Shown here: in pieces, positions 30,288 through 39,622 of the stretch
How the letters are laid out: each line of letters opens with the position of its first letter
Numbering within the stretch: position 1 is the stretch's first letter
Source of the DNA: an uncultured Gammaproteobacteria bacterium
Lineage (GTDB): Bacteria > Pseudomonadota > Gammaproteobacteria > Pseudomonadales > Azotimanducaceae
Length of the DNA stretch: 64,000 nt
Direction of reading: 5' to 3'
NCBI GenBank assembly: GCA_913050035.1
Contig: CAJXAC010000001.1
Span: 1-64,000, forward strand
Translations under genes and position numbers: made by a program
The notes under the pieces: model-generated
What the model was told of the DNA's origin: nothing
Seen by the model: the letters and a program-made list of their open reading frames with translations, nothing else
Database searches by the model: none

Positions 30288-32099
30288 GTGGTTATGAGCA
30301 ATTCGGCAGAACAGCGCGCCTTGCAGGCGCTGCAGCAGGGACGTATTGCCGAAGCCTGTCAGTTGTTTGCTAGCATTGCGCCGTTGTTGCGGACGCGGAA
30401 GTCACTGTTCGCTGCTGCGGTAGCCTTTGCGTCTGGATCGCGCTTTGCCGAGGCCCTGGGTATGTTGCAGAGACTGGATGCTGGGCAACAACCGGATGCG
30501 GAATCGTTGAATCTGCGCGCTGATATTTGCGTACAAATGGGCCGCAATCGCGACGCTGCGGCAATCTACAGTGAATTGTTACAACGCGGCCAAAACGACG
30601 ATGCCTTGCACTACAAACTGGCCCAAGCACTGTTTGGTGCTGGGGCAGTTGAACCTGCTGTAGGGGCCTTAGAGCCAGCGCTGCGCGCCAAGGCCGCGCA
30701 GACACGGACTCAAGCTAAGCTGCTAAAGGCGCGCTGTGAAGCTGCGCTCGGTCATTTCGATCAGGCGCAAGTGCAGCTTGAGAAGTTGCAAAAGAACGGC
30801 CAGTTGAAAGATGTGGCCCAGTATCGGCTGGCGCGGCTCGCGTTGCATCGGGGTGATTATGCAAAGGCAGAAAAATTGCTAGCGGCCTTCCTGCGTAAGC
30901 AGCCAAATTCCGAACCCGCTCATCAAGCCATGTTGTTAAGTCATATATACAGCGGCAAAACTGCCCAGGCACAGGCGACGATTAAGCAGTTGCCTGAACG
31001 TGCCAACGATGTTGAGACGCTTGCGATTGCTGGTGACTACGTTCACGAAATGGGCTTGGGTGACGTCTTTGAGTATTGGCAGCGCGCGTGGGTACATCGC
31101 CATGATCCTGCAGTTTATCGCGCGTATATGGCTCGACTGATAGCTCGACGGGACATCGAGGGCGTTCGGGTATTACTCGACGAATATGCGGCTGCGCACC
31201 GTCGTGATGGCCTGTGGGAGTGGGGGCAGATGAATTGGCTACGCCTAACCGGTGATCACCAAGGGATTGTCGATCTTGCTGGGGCATCGAATATGTCTGA
31301 GTTACACCACGAATCCTCTTGCTTAGCCCACTTTGCGCTTGGGAGTTACGATAAAGCTCTGAGCGATGCGATGGCGTTGAATAATCAGTTCCCTAGTGAT
31401 CAGTATTTTATTGCTATGTTGCTGACCGCCTTACGCTGCCTTGACGATCCGCGCTACGGCCAGCTAGTGAACTACGATGCCATGCTGTATGAGGTGGATT
31501 TAAACGATTTGGATGCTGTAGCTGGTGGCGCGATTGATTGGACTGCACTGGCCGGAGAGGTGGCGGCTCTGCATAAGATGCAGGACTCGCCCATGCTGCA
31601 ATCAGTTAGGTCTGGTACCCAATCGCCTGGGAATTTGTTTACCGCAAATCGGCAGGGCGCAATTGTGCAGCTGGGCCGTTTGATTGAGCGTCAGGCACAG
31701 CGGGTTTTTGCTCAGGTGAGTGAACTGAATCAGCCCCAAGAGCATCCGCTGCGTATGTTCCGTCCGCAACGACCGATGATGCACGCCAGTTGGTCGATTC
31801 AGGCTGCAGCGGCGACTTACCATGAGTCCCATGTGCACTCCAAGGGCTGGTTCAGCGGCACGTGTTATCTAGACGTTCCATCGGCGCTGTCAAATGACAG
31901 CGCCGATGGTCAGTTAGTGTTCGGTGAGCCGCCTTTCGAGACTAAGGACAAATTGACAGCTGAAGCGCAAGTTCTGCCGGAAGTGGGCAAGCTTGTTCTG
32001 TTTCCAAGTTACTTTTGGCACGGGACCCGTCCGTTCACTGGTTCCGAGCGTCGGCTCGTGGTTGCCTTCGACTTTGGCGCCCCAGATTGTTTTGTTTAA
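30288..32099 (+). CDS. TPR-repeat protein with C-terminal 2OG-Fe(II) oxygenase domain
   Basis: TPR-rich N-terminus; C-terminus YHESHVHSKGWFSGTCYLDVP...GQLVFGEPPFE...VGKLVLFPSYFWHGTRPF...RLVVAFDFG. Confidence 0.82.
   Translation: MVMSNSAEQRALQALQQGRIAEACQLFASIAPLLRTRKSLFAAAVAFASGSRFAEALGMLQRLDAGQQPDAESLNLRADICVQMGRNRDAAAIYSELLQRGQNDDALHYKLAQALFGAGAVEPAVGALEPALRAKAAQTRTQAKLLKARCEAALGHFDQAQVQLEKLQKNGQLKDVAQYRLARLALHRGDYAKAEKLLAAFLRKQPNSEPAHQAMLLSHIYSGKTAQAQATIKQLPERANDVETLAIAGDYVHEMGLGDVFEYWQRAWVHRHDPAVYRAYMARLIARRDIEGVRVLLDEYAAAHRRDGLWEWGQMNWLRLTGDHQGIVDLAGASNMSELHHESSCLAHFALGSYDKALSDAMALNNQFPSDQYFIAMLLTALRCLDDPRYGQLVNYDAMLYEVDLNDLDAVAGGAIDWTALAGEVAALHKMQDSPMLQSVRSGTQSPGNLFTANRQGAIVQLGRLIERQAQRVFAQVSELNQPQEHPLRMFRPQRPMMHASWSIQAAAATYHESHVHSKGWFSGTCYLDVPSALSNDSADGQLVFGEPPFETKDKLTAEAQVLPEVGKLVLFPSYFWHGTRPFTGSERRLVVAFDFGAPDCFV
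31878..31909. repeat. Perfect 14-bp inverted repeat with 4-nt loop inside a coding sequence
   Basis: CCATCGGCGCTGTC AAAT GACAGCGCCGATGG. Confidence 0.95.
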
Positions 32100-32265
32100 A
32101 CGCAAAACGTGTTCTGATCGATGCTGGGTTTAGAGGAATATAGCTTTACGGTGCATACAGGGAGAGCACATATTGCGTCTTTATAGCTATGTACGGTAAC
32201 GGCCTTGCAGGCGGAAGCAGCATAGCTCGATAACGGTTTGGTAGTGACTACGCAGGAGGAGCGGT

Positions 32266-33444
32266 ATGAAGCCATTAGAGGGGATCACAGTATTAGAATT
32301 TTCCACCATGATCACAGCGTCCTTTGCGGCCATGATGATGGCTGAACAGGGTGCGCGGGTAATTAAAGTAGAGCCGATGAATGTCGGCGACCCGATGCGC
32401 TATATCGGCGCCAACAAAGGCGGCATATCGTCGCTATTTGCCAACTGCAATCGTGGCAAACAGTCCATTCGCGTCAATCTGAAAGAGCAGGCGGGCCAGG
32501 AACTTATTCGCGAGTTGGTGGCTGAGGTCGATGTTTTTATTCATAACTTTAGGCCTGGTGTTATGGATAAGTTAAATCTTGGCAGTGACGCACTGCGGGA
32601 ATTGAATCCTCGGTTAATTTATGCGGCGATCTCTGGGTTCGGCAAAGAGGGTCCGCTAGGCCGAGCGCCAGCCTATGATCCTATTATTCAAGCCCATGCC
32701 GGATTAACGGCGACTCAGGGTAAGGGCGGCGAGCCAGCATTTTTTAGAACCCTGATCTGCGACAAAATTACCGCCTACACAGCATGTCAGGCTGTTACCT
32801 GCGCATTATATGTGCGGGAAAAGACCGGGGTTGGGCAGCACATTGATCTGTCGATGCTCGACGCCGGGCTGTTTTTTGTCTTCCCCGATGGCTTTCAAAA
32901 TCACACCCTGCTCGATGCCGACCATGAACCGGGACCGTTGCTAATTGATCTATTGTACGAGCTTACCCTCACCAAGGATGGTGCGGTCACAATTTCTGCA
33001 GGCACCGATGAGATGCAAATGCGCTCACTCATTGCGATAGGCATGGAGCATTTGCTCGCCGACGAGCGCTTCAATTCCTTTGAGAAATTGGTCGCGAATC
33101 TGGAAGAGTTTAAAGCCTTGGTGGCCTCGGCCTATTTGCAGTTCACGACTGACGAAATTATCGAAAAGCTGAAAGCGGCCGATGTGCCGTGCGCCCGCTG
33201 CCTGGATCATGATGAAGTACTGGCCCAGGAGCAGTTGGGAGCAAATGATTCGATTGGGGTAATTGATCACCCCATTATGGGCAGCATGCGGGTGGTTAAG
33301 TCGCCGGCTCGTTTTGCCGGTGAACGCCTTGAACCCTCGCGCCCGAGTCCAGATCATGGTGAGCACACGGCAGAGGTGTTGCGGGAATTTGCTGTTGCCG
33401 AAGAGCGTATTTCGGCAATGACTGAACAAGGCATCGTAGCGTAA
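32266..33444 (+). CDS. CaiB/BaiF family CoA-transferase
   Basis: GITVLEFSTMITASFAAMMMAEQGARVIKVEPMNVGDPMR; GVGQHIDLSMLDAGLFF. Confidence 0.94.
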   Translation: MKPLEGITVLEFSTMITASFAAMMMAEQGARVIKVEPMNVGDPMRYIGANKGGISSLFANCNRGKQSIRVNLKEQAGQELIRELVAEVDVFIHNFRPGVMDKLNLGSDALRELNPRLIYAAISGFGKEGPLGRAPAYDPIIQAHAGLTATQGKGGEPAFFRTLICDKITAYTACQAVTCALYVREKTGVGQHIDLSMLDAGLFFVFPDGFQNHTLLDADHEPGPLLIDLLYELTLTKDGAVTISAGTDEMQMRSLIAIGMEHLLADERFNSFEKLVANLEEFKALVASAYLQFTTDEIIEKLKAADVPCARCLDHDEVLAQEQLGANDSIGVIDHPIMGSMRVVKSPARFAGERLEPSRPSPDHGEHTAEVLREFAVAEERISAMTEQGIVA

Positions 33445-33564
33445 GAGCAACGCTACGGAGCCCTTGCTCCTATGTGAGCAAGACTTTTAGAGAGGTGCGC
33501 AGGGGGCTGCGTTGGGAAATCGACCGAGTAATTTTGGTCGTGAATTTAGTGGGGGAGATACAGC

Positions 33565-35826
33565 GTGTTGTTAAGAATTTTGGGTCTGCTTACCTTGGTG
33601 GCGGCGGTAATCGGCTGTGCGGATGCCAATAATGAGCGCGACGCTCATGGTGCTGATCTGCAGTATGACGTTGAAGTGCGCTGGACTAGCTTTGGCATTC
33701 CCCATGTAAAGGCGGATGATTGGGCCAGCCTTGGTTATGGCTTTGCCTATGCCACTGCTACCGACGCGGTATGTGTCATTGCTAAAGATGTGCAGATGGT
33801 TAACGGCAATCTATCAGCACATTTCGGCAGCGACAGTGGCAATCTGCAAAGTGATATTTTTCATAAAGCCATTCTCACTGACGCAAAACTTGCTGACTAT
33901 GATGCGCAGCAAAGCGCACGCGCCAAACAGATGAATGCGGGCTATGCCGCGGGATATAACCGTTTTCTGCAGGATCATAAAGATACGCTGCCGCAAAGTT
34001 GTGCAGGTGCTGATTGGGTGCGGCCGATTACCGAACAGGACCTCGTGCGCCTCGCTGTCGGCGTGGGTATTCGCTACGGTCTCGGGCGCTTTCAAAAGCA
34101 AATTGCCCAGGCCTCTCCGGATACGCAACAGGCAGAGTTGGCCCGAGCTGAGTGGGCGCTGCCGACAGGTATCGGTAGCAATGCTGTAGCCATTGGGCGT
34201 GACTTAAGTGCCAGTGGTCGCGGTTTGCTTTTGGGTAACCCGCATTACCCATGGCACGGCGCATCGCGCTTCCACATGATTCATCTCACCATTCCCGGCG
34301 AGTTGGATGTTATGGGCGCGAGTCTATTGACCACCAATAGAGTGGCGCTTGGATTTAACAATGATATTGCCTGGACCCATACGGTCTCCACAGCCAAGCG
34401 CTTTACCCTTTACCGCCTCGTGCTGAATCCGCAAAACCCCTACGAGTATCTTTATGACGGCGACTATCGGCCAATTGAGAAACGCTCGGTAACGGTCAGT
34501 GTGCGTGGTGACGACGGCCAGCTGACAACTGAACAGCACCAAACCTACTTCACGCACTACGGACCCGTGGTGGAATCTGCTGCCCTAGGCTGGAAAGACG
34601 GCGCCGCTTTCGCCATCCGTGATGCGGTGATCGATAATTACCTTACGGCAGAGACTTACGATGCATTGGCTAAGGCAACGTCGACTGCGGAAATAGAAGC
34701 AGCGATCAGTCAGCAAGGTGTTTACTGGACCAATACCATCGCAGCGGACCGGGATGGTAATGCCTTTTATGCGGACATCAGCGGCACGCCGAATATTGAC
34801 GAAGCGCTGCTGCAGCGTTGTCAGATTCCGTTACCGGAATCTATGAGCTATTTGATTTTGTTGCGCGGCGAGGATTCTAGCTGTGAATGGTATGAAGATC
34901 CCAGCTCGCGTGTGGCGGGGACTTTGCCGGCGCAGAAAATGCCGCGGGTTACACGCACAGACTATGTGTCTAATTCCAATGATAGCTATTGGTTAAGTAA
35001 TGCAGATGCGCCGCTTGAAGGGTATTCGCCGATTATTGGCGCAGAGCGCACGGCGCGCAGTTTGCGCACCCGAGCGGGCTTGACCCAGCTGGCGGAATTA
35101 CGTGGGCAAAAGCAAAAACTGGCGCTCGAAGACTTGCAGAGCATGCTTTATAACCAGCGCAATTATGGTGCCGAGCTGCTGCTCGATGACGTATTGCGCG
35201 TTTGCGAGGGCGATGCAGAATTACAGGATGTCTGTGCTGCGCTGCAGAACTGGGATCGCACAATGCATGTGGGTGCCCAGGGTGGCCATGTTTGGCGCGA
35301 ATTTTGGCGCGACGCACGAGAGATTGATGGTCTGTACGCCAAAGATTTTGACCTTGCCGATCCCGTGGGTACGCCAGCCGGTATCAATCTTGAAAATGCC
35401 GAGGTGCAAGCCCAAGTGAAACAGGCTCTGCTGGCGGCTGCTCAACGTCTGGCAGAGGCGAATATCCCCCTGGATGCTGAGTTGGGTTCGATTCAGTACG
35501 CGCAGCGCAATGGCGTAAACATACCAATCCCCGGTGGCGAAGGCTGGGCAGGCATGTTCAGTATGATTCGCACCAACTTGCAGCCGGATAAAGGCTACGC
35601 GCGAATTTTTCATGGCAACAGCTACATTCAAACCGTCGGCTGGGATGCTGCGGGTGCACTCAAGGCCCAGGGCATGCTCACTTATAGTCAGTCGCCTGAG
35701 CCCGATTCGCCGCATTATAAAGATCTAACCGAACTGTATTCCGCCGGGCAGTGGATCGATCTGCCTTTTACCGATGCGCAAATTAGCGCCGATCCGCAAC
35801 TGCGCACGTTGGTATTGCGTCAGTGA
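33565..35826 (+). CDS. Penicillin acylase family protein, lipoprotein signal (acyl-homoserine-lactone or aculeacin acylase type)
   Basis: Lipobox VAAVIGCAD; GIPHVKADDWASLGYGFAYA; TGIGSNAVAIG (Ntn Ser) ; LGNPHYPWHGASRFH. Confidence 0.92.
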   Translation: MLLRILGLLTLVAAVIGCADANNERDAHGADLQYDVEVRWTSFGIPHVKADDWASLGYGFAYATATDAVCVIAKDVQMVNGNLSAHFGSDSGNLQSDIFHKAILTDAKLADYDAQQSARAKQMNAGYAAGYNRFLQDHKDTLPQSCAGADWVRPITEQDLVRLAVGVGIRYGLGRFQKQIAQASPDTQQAELARAEWALPTGIGSNAVAIGRDLSASGRGLLLGNPHYPWHGASRFHMIHLTIPGELDVMGASLLTTNRVALGFNNDIAWTHTVSTAKRFTLYRLVLNPQNPYEYLYDGDYRPIEKRSVTVSVRGDDGQLTTEQHQTYFTHYGPVVESAALGWKDGAAFAIRDAVIDNYLTAETYDALAKATSTAEIEAAISQQGVYWTNTIAADRDGNAFYADISGTPNIDEALLQRCQIPLPESMSYLILLRGEDSSCEWYEDPSSRVAGTLPAQKMPRVTRTDYVSNSNDSYWLSNADAPLEGYSPIIGAERTARSLRTRAGLTQLAELRGQKQKLALEDLQSMLYNQRNYGAELLLDDVLRVCEGDAELQDVCAALQNWDRTMHVGAQGGHVWREFWRDAREIDGLYAKDFDLADPVGTPAGINLENAEVQAQVKQALLAAAQRLAEANIPLDAELGSIQYAQRNGVNIPIPGGEGWAGMFSMIRTNLQPDKGYARIFHGNSYIQTVGWDAAGALKAQGMLTYSQSPEPDSPHYKDLTELYSAGQWIDLPFTDAQISADPQLRTLVLRQ

Positions 35827-35860
35827 ATTAGCCACACCGTAAATTTGCCGGGGGACTACG

Positions 35861-38137
35861 ATGCAGAAAAGGGTGCCAGGAGCTGATGCGCCATTTGAAA
35901 TTTCTTGGGATAACTTAGGTGTTGCCCATGTCTGGGCTCAAACCATAGCCGATGCTTATCGTGGCATGGGTTACGCCGCCGGATACGAGCGTTTGTGGCA
36001 GATTCATTTGAGCTGTGCCTACGCTAATGGTGAGGCTGCGGCGCTGTTGGGTGAACGTTTTGTTACCCAAGATGCGTTGCAGCGTGCCTTTAATGTAAAT
36101 GGTTTGTCGCCAAGACCTCCAAGCCCGGGTGATTGGGTGGCTAGTGCATATCTAGACGGACTGAATGCATATGTTAGTTCACTGGACGAAATACCGCCGG
36201 AATTTGCCCATGCGGGTGCGCAACCGCGGCTATTTACACTGGACGATATTGCCGCCCGGTATCGCTTTACTTCTTGGTTCCAGCACAAAAGCTGGAGTGA
36301 AAAAATACTCCTAGGGCGCTTGATGGCCACTCATGGTGTGGAATGCTTTCATGATCATGTGCTGCACTTTTCCGATGCAGACCGGCAACAGATTCAATTA
36401 CTCCAAGAACCGCTGCAAAATATTGATCCACGTCTTGTTGAGCTGGCTTATCCAGAGGTTGCAGTGCCGGATATCTCTGGCAGCAATAACTGGGCGGTAA
36501 TGGCAGATAGGTCCGTCAGCGGTTACCCGATACTGGCGACGGACCCTCACCAGCCGCACTCGATCCCTAACACTTTTTTCTACGTGCATTTGCATGCTGG
36601 AGATTGGGATGCCTTTGGCGCGGCATTTCCGGGCGTGCCATATTTCATGATGGGTTTTACCAACCAACTAGCTTGGGGTCTGACCACCGGCTTTATCGAT
36701 TGTTACGACGTCTTTGTCGAACAGGTGGCACAAAATCAATACCGCACAGCTGATGGTTGGCAGCCGATCGAACAGAGAACCGAGGTTATCGGCGTGAAAG
36801 GTGGTGAGCAGCGCGAAGTGAACATTCGCAGTACCCAGCACGGGGTATTGCTTGAACCACTTATGCAAGAACTGGGTAGGGTAGATAAGGCACCTACAGA
36901 CTTTCAAACCAGTCTGTATTGGTCGCTGCGTGACGTGCCGACTTCTGCCGGAGCATTAGCATTGTTGCCAACAGCGCGCTCTGCAGAGGAGTTTGGCGAA
37001 CTATTGTTTGAGAATAATGTGTGCCCACTGGTGAATAACATCATCTGCGTCGACAAGGCCAATAACCTGCAGCGTTACATTGCGACCACTACCCCTGTGC
37101 GCCGCGGTGTTACCGGTTCGGTGCCCTTGGCTGGCTGGCAGCAAGCCCACGATTTTGATCTCTCCAGTGCCGCCCAGTTAGTTGTCGAGCGCAACCCTGA
37201 AAGTGGAGTCAGTCTGACCGCAAACAATGACACCATGGGTGAAGCCGGCGATTTTTATATCCACAATTTCCCAACAAACAGTGCGCGAGCAGACCGGATC
37301 CGCGAACTATTGGCACAAAAGCCGAAATTTAGCGTTACCGACTTTTGTCAGATGCAACTTGACCTTACTGACCTGCGTGCGGGTCAGGTGCTCCCTGACC
37401 TGTTAGCTATCTTGCGTCGCAGCGACGCGGCCGATGTGCAGCTAGCCGTGCAACTTCTCGAGGCATGGGACCAGCGCGCCACCGTGGATTCCCCAGCGGC
37501 ATGCCTTTATTACCCATTCCTAGATCGATTCTGGGCCGGTAAATTTATGGGTGAAGCGCTACAGGATGATCTCTTCAAACTGTTGCCGGCAGCCGCTCCA
37601 GGGCTTAACCGATTCGATATTGGCACTTTTATTCGGGCTGATTCGCCTTGGATAGCTCATGAAGGACTGTTGATTAAAACAATTTGCGCGGAAATGGCCG
37701 AAGTCGTAAGACGTGTGAAGAAGGGTCTTGGTCCTGACCCTGAGCAGTGGCGTTGGGGAAATCTGCATAAAGTTACTTTTGGCCATCGGCTGCAGAAACA
37801 CAGCCCATGGAATGACATGGGTGTTGGCCCTGATGAAATCGGCGGTAGTGCCACGACCCTGGCTATGGCCATGCACATGGGCAAAGGTCCTGGCTTTGCA
37901 AGCAATGGCAGTGATGATATCCCCTGTCGGGTTTATCATGGACCGGCCTATCGGTTGGTGGTGGATTTGGCAGACACCAGCCAAGCGCAGTTTGTAATTG
38001 CCGGCGGTAACGGTGGTCGTGCAGATTCGCCCATGGCTTCCAACCACTATGCAGCATGGTTGGCGGGTGATTACTTCACCTTGAAACTCAAGCGTGATGA
38101 AGTCGACGTCAGAGAGAATTGGGAATTAGCTCCCTAG
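35861..38137 (+). CDS. Penicillin acylase family protein, no obvious signal peptide
   Basis: ISWDNLGVAHVWAQTIADAYRGMGYAAGYERLWQ; ISGSNNWAVMADRSVSGYPILATDPHQP. Confidence 0.92.
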   Translation: MQKRVPGADAPFEISWDNLGVAHVWAQTIADAYRGMGYAAGYERLWQIHLSCAYANGEAAALLGERFVTQDALQRAFNVNGLSPRPPSPGDWVASAYLDGLNAYVSSLDEIPPEFAHAGAQPRLFTLDDIAARYRFTSWFQHKSWSEKILLGRLMATHGVECFHDHVLHFSDADRQQIQLLQEPLQNIDPRLVELAYPEVAVPDISGSNNWAVMADRSVSGYPILATDPHQPHSIPNTFFYVHLHAGDWDAFGAAFPGVPYFMMGFTNQLAWGLTTGFIDCYDVFVEQVAQNQYRTADGWQPIEQRTEVIGVKGGEQREVNIRSTQHGVLLEPLMQELGRVDKAPTDFQTSLYWSLRDVPTSAGALALLPTARSAEEFGELLFENNVCPLVNNIICVDKANNLQRYIATTTPVRRGVTGSVPLAGWQQAHDFDLSSAAQLVVERNPESGVSLTANNDTMGEAGDFYIHNFPTNSARADRIRELLAQKPKFSVTDFCQMQLDLTDLRAGQVLPDLLAILRRSDAADVQLAVQLLEAWDQRATVDSPAACLYYPFLDRFWAGKFMGEALQDDLFKLLPAAAPGLNRFDIGTFIRADSPWIAHEGLLIKTICAEMAEVVRRVKKGLGPDPEQWRWGNLHKVTFGHRLQKHSPWNDMGVGPDEIGGSATTLAMAMHMGKGPGFASNGSDDIPCRVYHGPAYRLVVDLADTSQAQFVIAGGNGGRADSPMASNHYAAWLAGDYFTLKLKRDEVDVRENWELAP

Positions 38138-38194
38138 GCTTTGGATAGGCCTTCACTCAGGCGGCCGCAAATGTTCCGCGCTACCGGCAAAGTT

Positions 38195-39622
38195 TTATTT
38201 GTCGATCGGCTTTTCTCGATCGACCAGCGCACTCAGAGTTTTCTCTTCACCGCTCAGACCTAAGGATGCATCCAGGGCTTTGAGTCGAGCGCCAATTCGC
38301 GCAGCGGTGCCACCCATAATCCGCGAGTGCAATCGATGCGCCACCCAGGCGCCCACTAAGGCCACTGTGCCTAAGGTGCCAAACATCACCGCATAGCCGA
38401 TAGCGCCGGGGAAACTGTCGAGAATGTAGCCCCACAACAGATAGGCGAAGGAAGACGGTAAATAAATCATGAACGCCGCCACAGCGATGGCTGAGCCAGA
38501 AAAGCGTTGGGGTAGACCCATTTCACCAAACGGCGCGAAATACAGGGCGCGCATAAAAAAGAACAGTACTGAGAGCAGAATCATAAGCCCCATCGCTGCC
38601 CAAGCGCCGCCGTTAATCAGGGTCAGTGCTACCGTTACGGCAGCAAGAATTGCTACCCCCATTAAACCTAGGCGCAGACCACCGCTGGCCCCGCCTAAAT
38701 AGCGATCGGCAATAAAGCCAGAGGGTAAGGCAATGCTGATGCGCCCTCCGGAGGTAGAGACAATGCCAAAAATGGAAATGGCCAATAACGGCAGTGCGTG
38801 TAAATCCTGCAGGTAGGTGAGAAAGAACGGCATGGAGGTATAAGCGAGATAGACGCTAAAGCCGGCAAAGCCGGCCAGCCACACCTCTGGCAGGCGCAGG
38901 GTCATGGCCATGCCAGCGAATACCTCGCGATTGGCGGCTTGGGGGTTGTTGGTGGATTTCAGTAAGGTTGCTGTGGGCAGCATAAACCAGGCGATGACGC
39001 CAAGAATGATCATTATGCCGGCGTTAACCATAAAGGCAATTTCAAGCCCCAACAGGCTATAGCCAAGGAACGCGTAGAGTCCCACGGTGAGCGTATTTTG
39101 CAGCAGTTCAATGCCGCCGCGGCCGCCTTCTAGCAGGCCAAAGATTTTGCCTTGGTTACTGTCTGACGTGGACCTGCGGACACTGGTCAATATTGCGGGC
39201 CAGAATGCGCCCTCGCACCATAGCGACAGCATTACGAAGAGAAAGCATAGGGTGGCAAAGTCGTCGGTTTGACCTAAAAAGAAGGTGGTGATGCCACCTA
39301 GCACCATATTTACCGGAATCAGTACCCGCGGTGAAAAACGATCTTGCGCCCAAGCCAAAGCCAGATAAAAGATGTTGTGCACAATGCCGTAGATAGACAT
39401 TAAAAGGCCGAATTGGGTTTTTGAGATTTGCCACAGCTCTAACATCTGCGGCAGCAATGCGCCTTTCATGGCGAGTACAGAAAATGCGAATTGCGAACAC
39501 AGCACGAGGACAATGAAATTTGCCACGACCCGCTTTGATGAAAATAGCGGTTGGCCGTCATTGCCAAGAAATAATTTCACTGGATACTGAGCGTCATGGG
39601 TTTGGGATGTTGGTGGTGGCAC
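38195..39622 (-). CDS. MFS transporter
   Basis: 12-TM; LEGGRGGIELLQN, PSGFIADRYLGG; MFS-type helices. Confidence 0.87.
   Translation of the reverse strand: MPPPTSQTHDAQYPVKLFLGNDGQPLFSSKRVVANFIVLVLCSQFAFSVLAMKGALLPQMLELWQISKTQFGLLMSIYGIVHNIFYLALAWAQDRFSPRVLIPVNMVLGGITTFFLGQTDDFATLCFLFVMLSLWCEGAFWPAILTSVRRSTSDSNQGKIFGLLEGGRGGIELLQNTLTVGLYAFLGYSLLGLEIAFMVNAGIMIILGVIAWFMLPTATLLKSTNNPQAANREVFAGMAMTLRLPEVWLAGFAGFSVYLAYTSMPFFLTYLQDLHALPLLAISIFGIVSTSGGRISIALPSGFIADRYLGGASGGLRLGLMGVAILAAVTVALTLINGGAWAAMGLMILLSVLFFFMRALYFAPFGEMGLPQRFSGSAIAVAAFMIYLPSSFAYLLWGYILDSFPGAIGYAVMFGTLGTVALVGAWVAHRLHSRIMGGTAARIGARLKALDASLGLSGEEKTLSALVDREKPIDK

Noticed and set aside
37559-38047. 162-aa minus-strand ORF opposite the second penicillin acylase
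   Set aside because: Shadow ORF within a well-supported CDS; no recognisable family.
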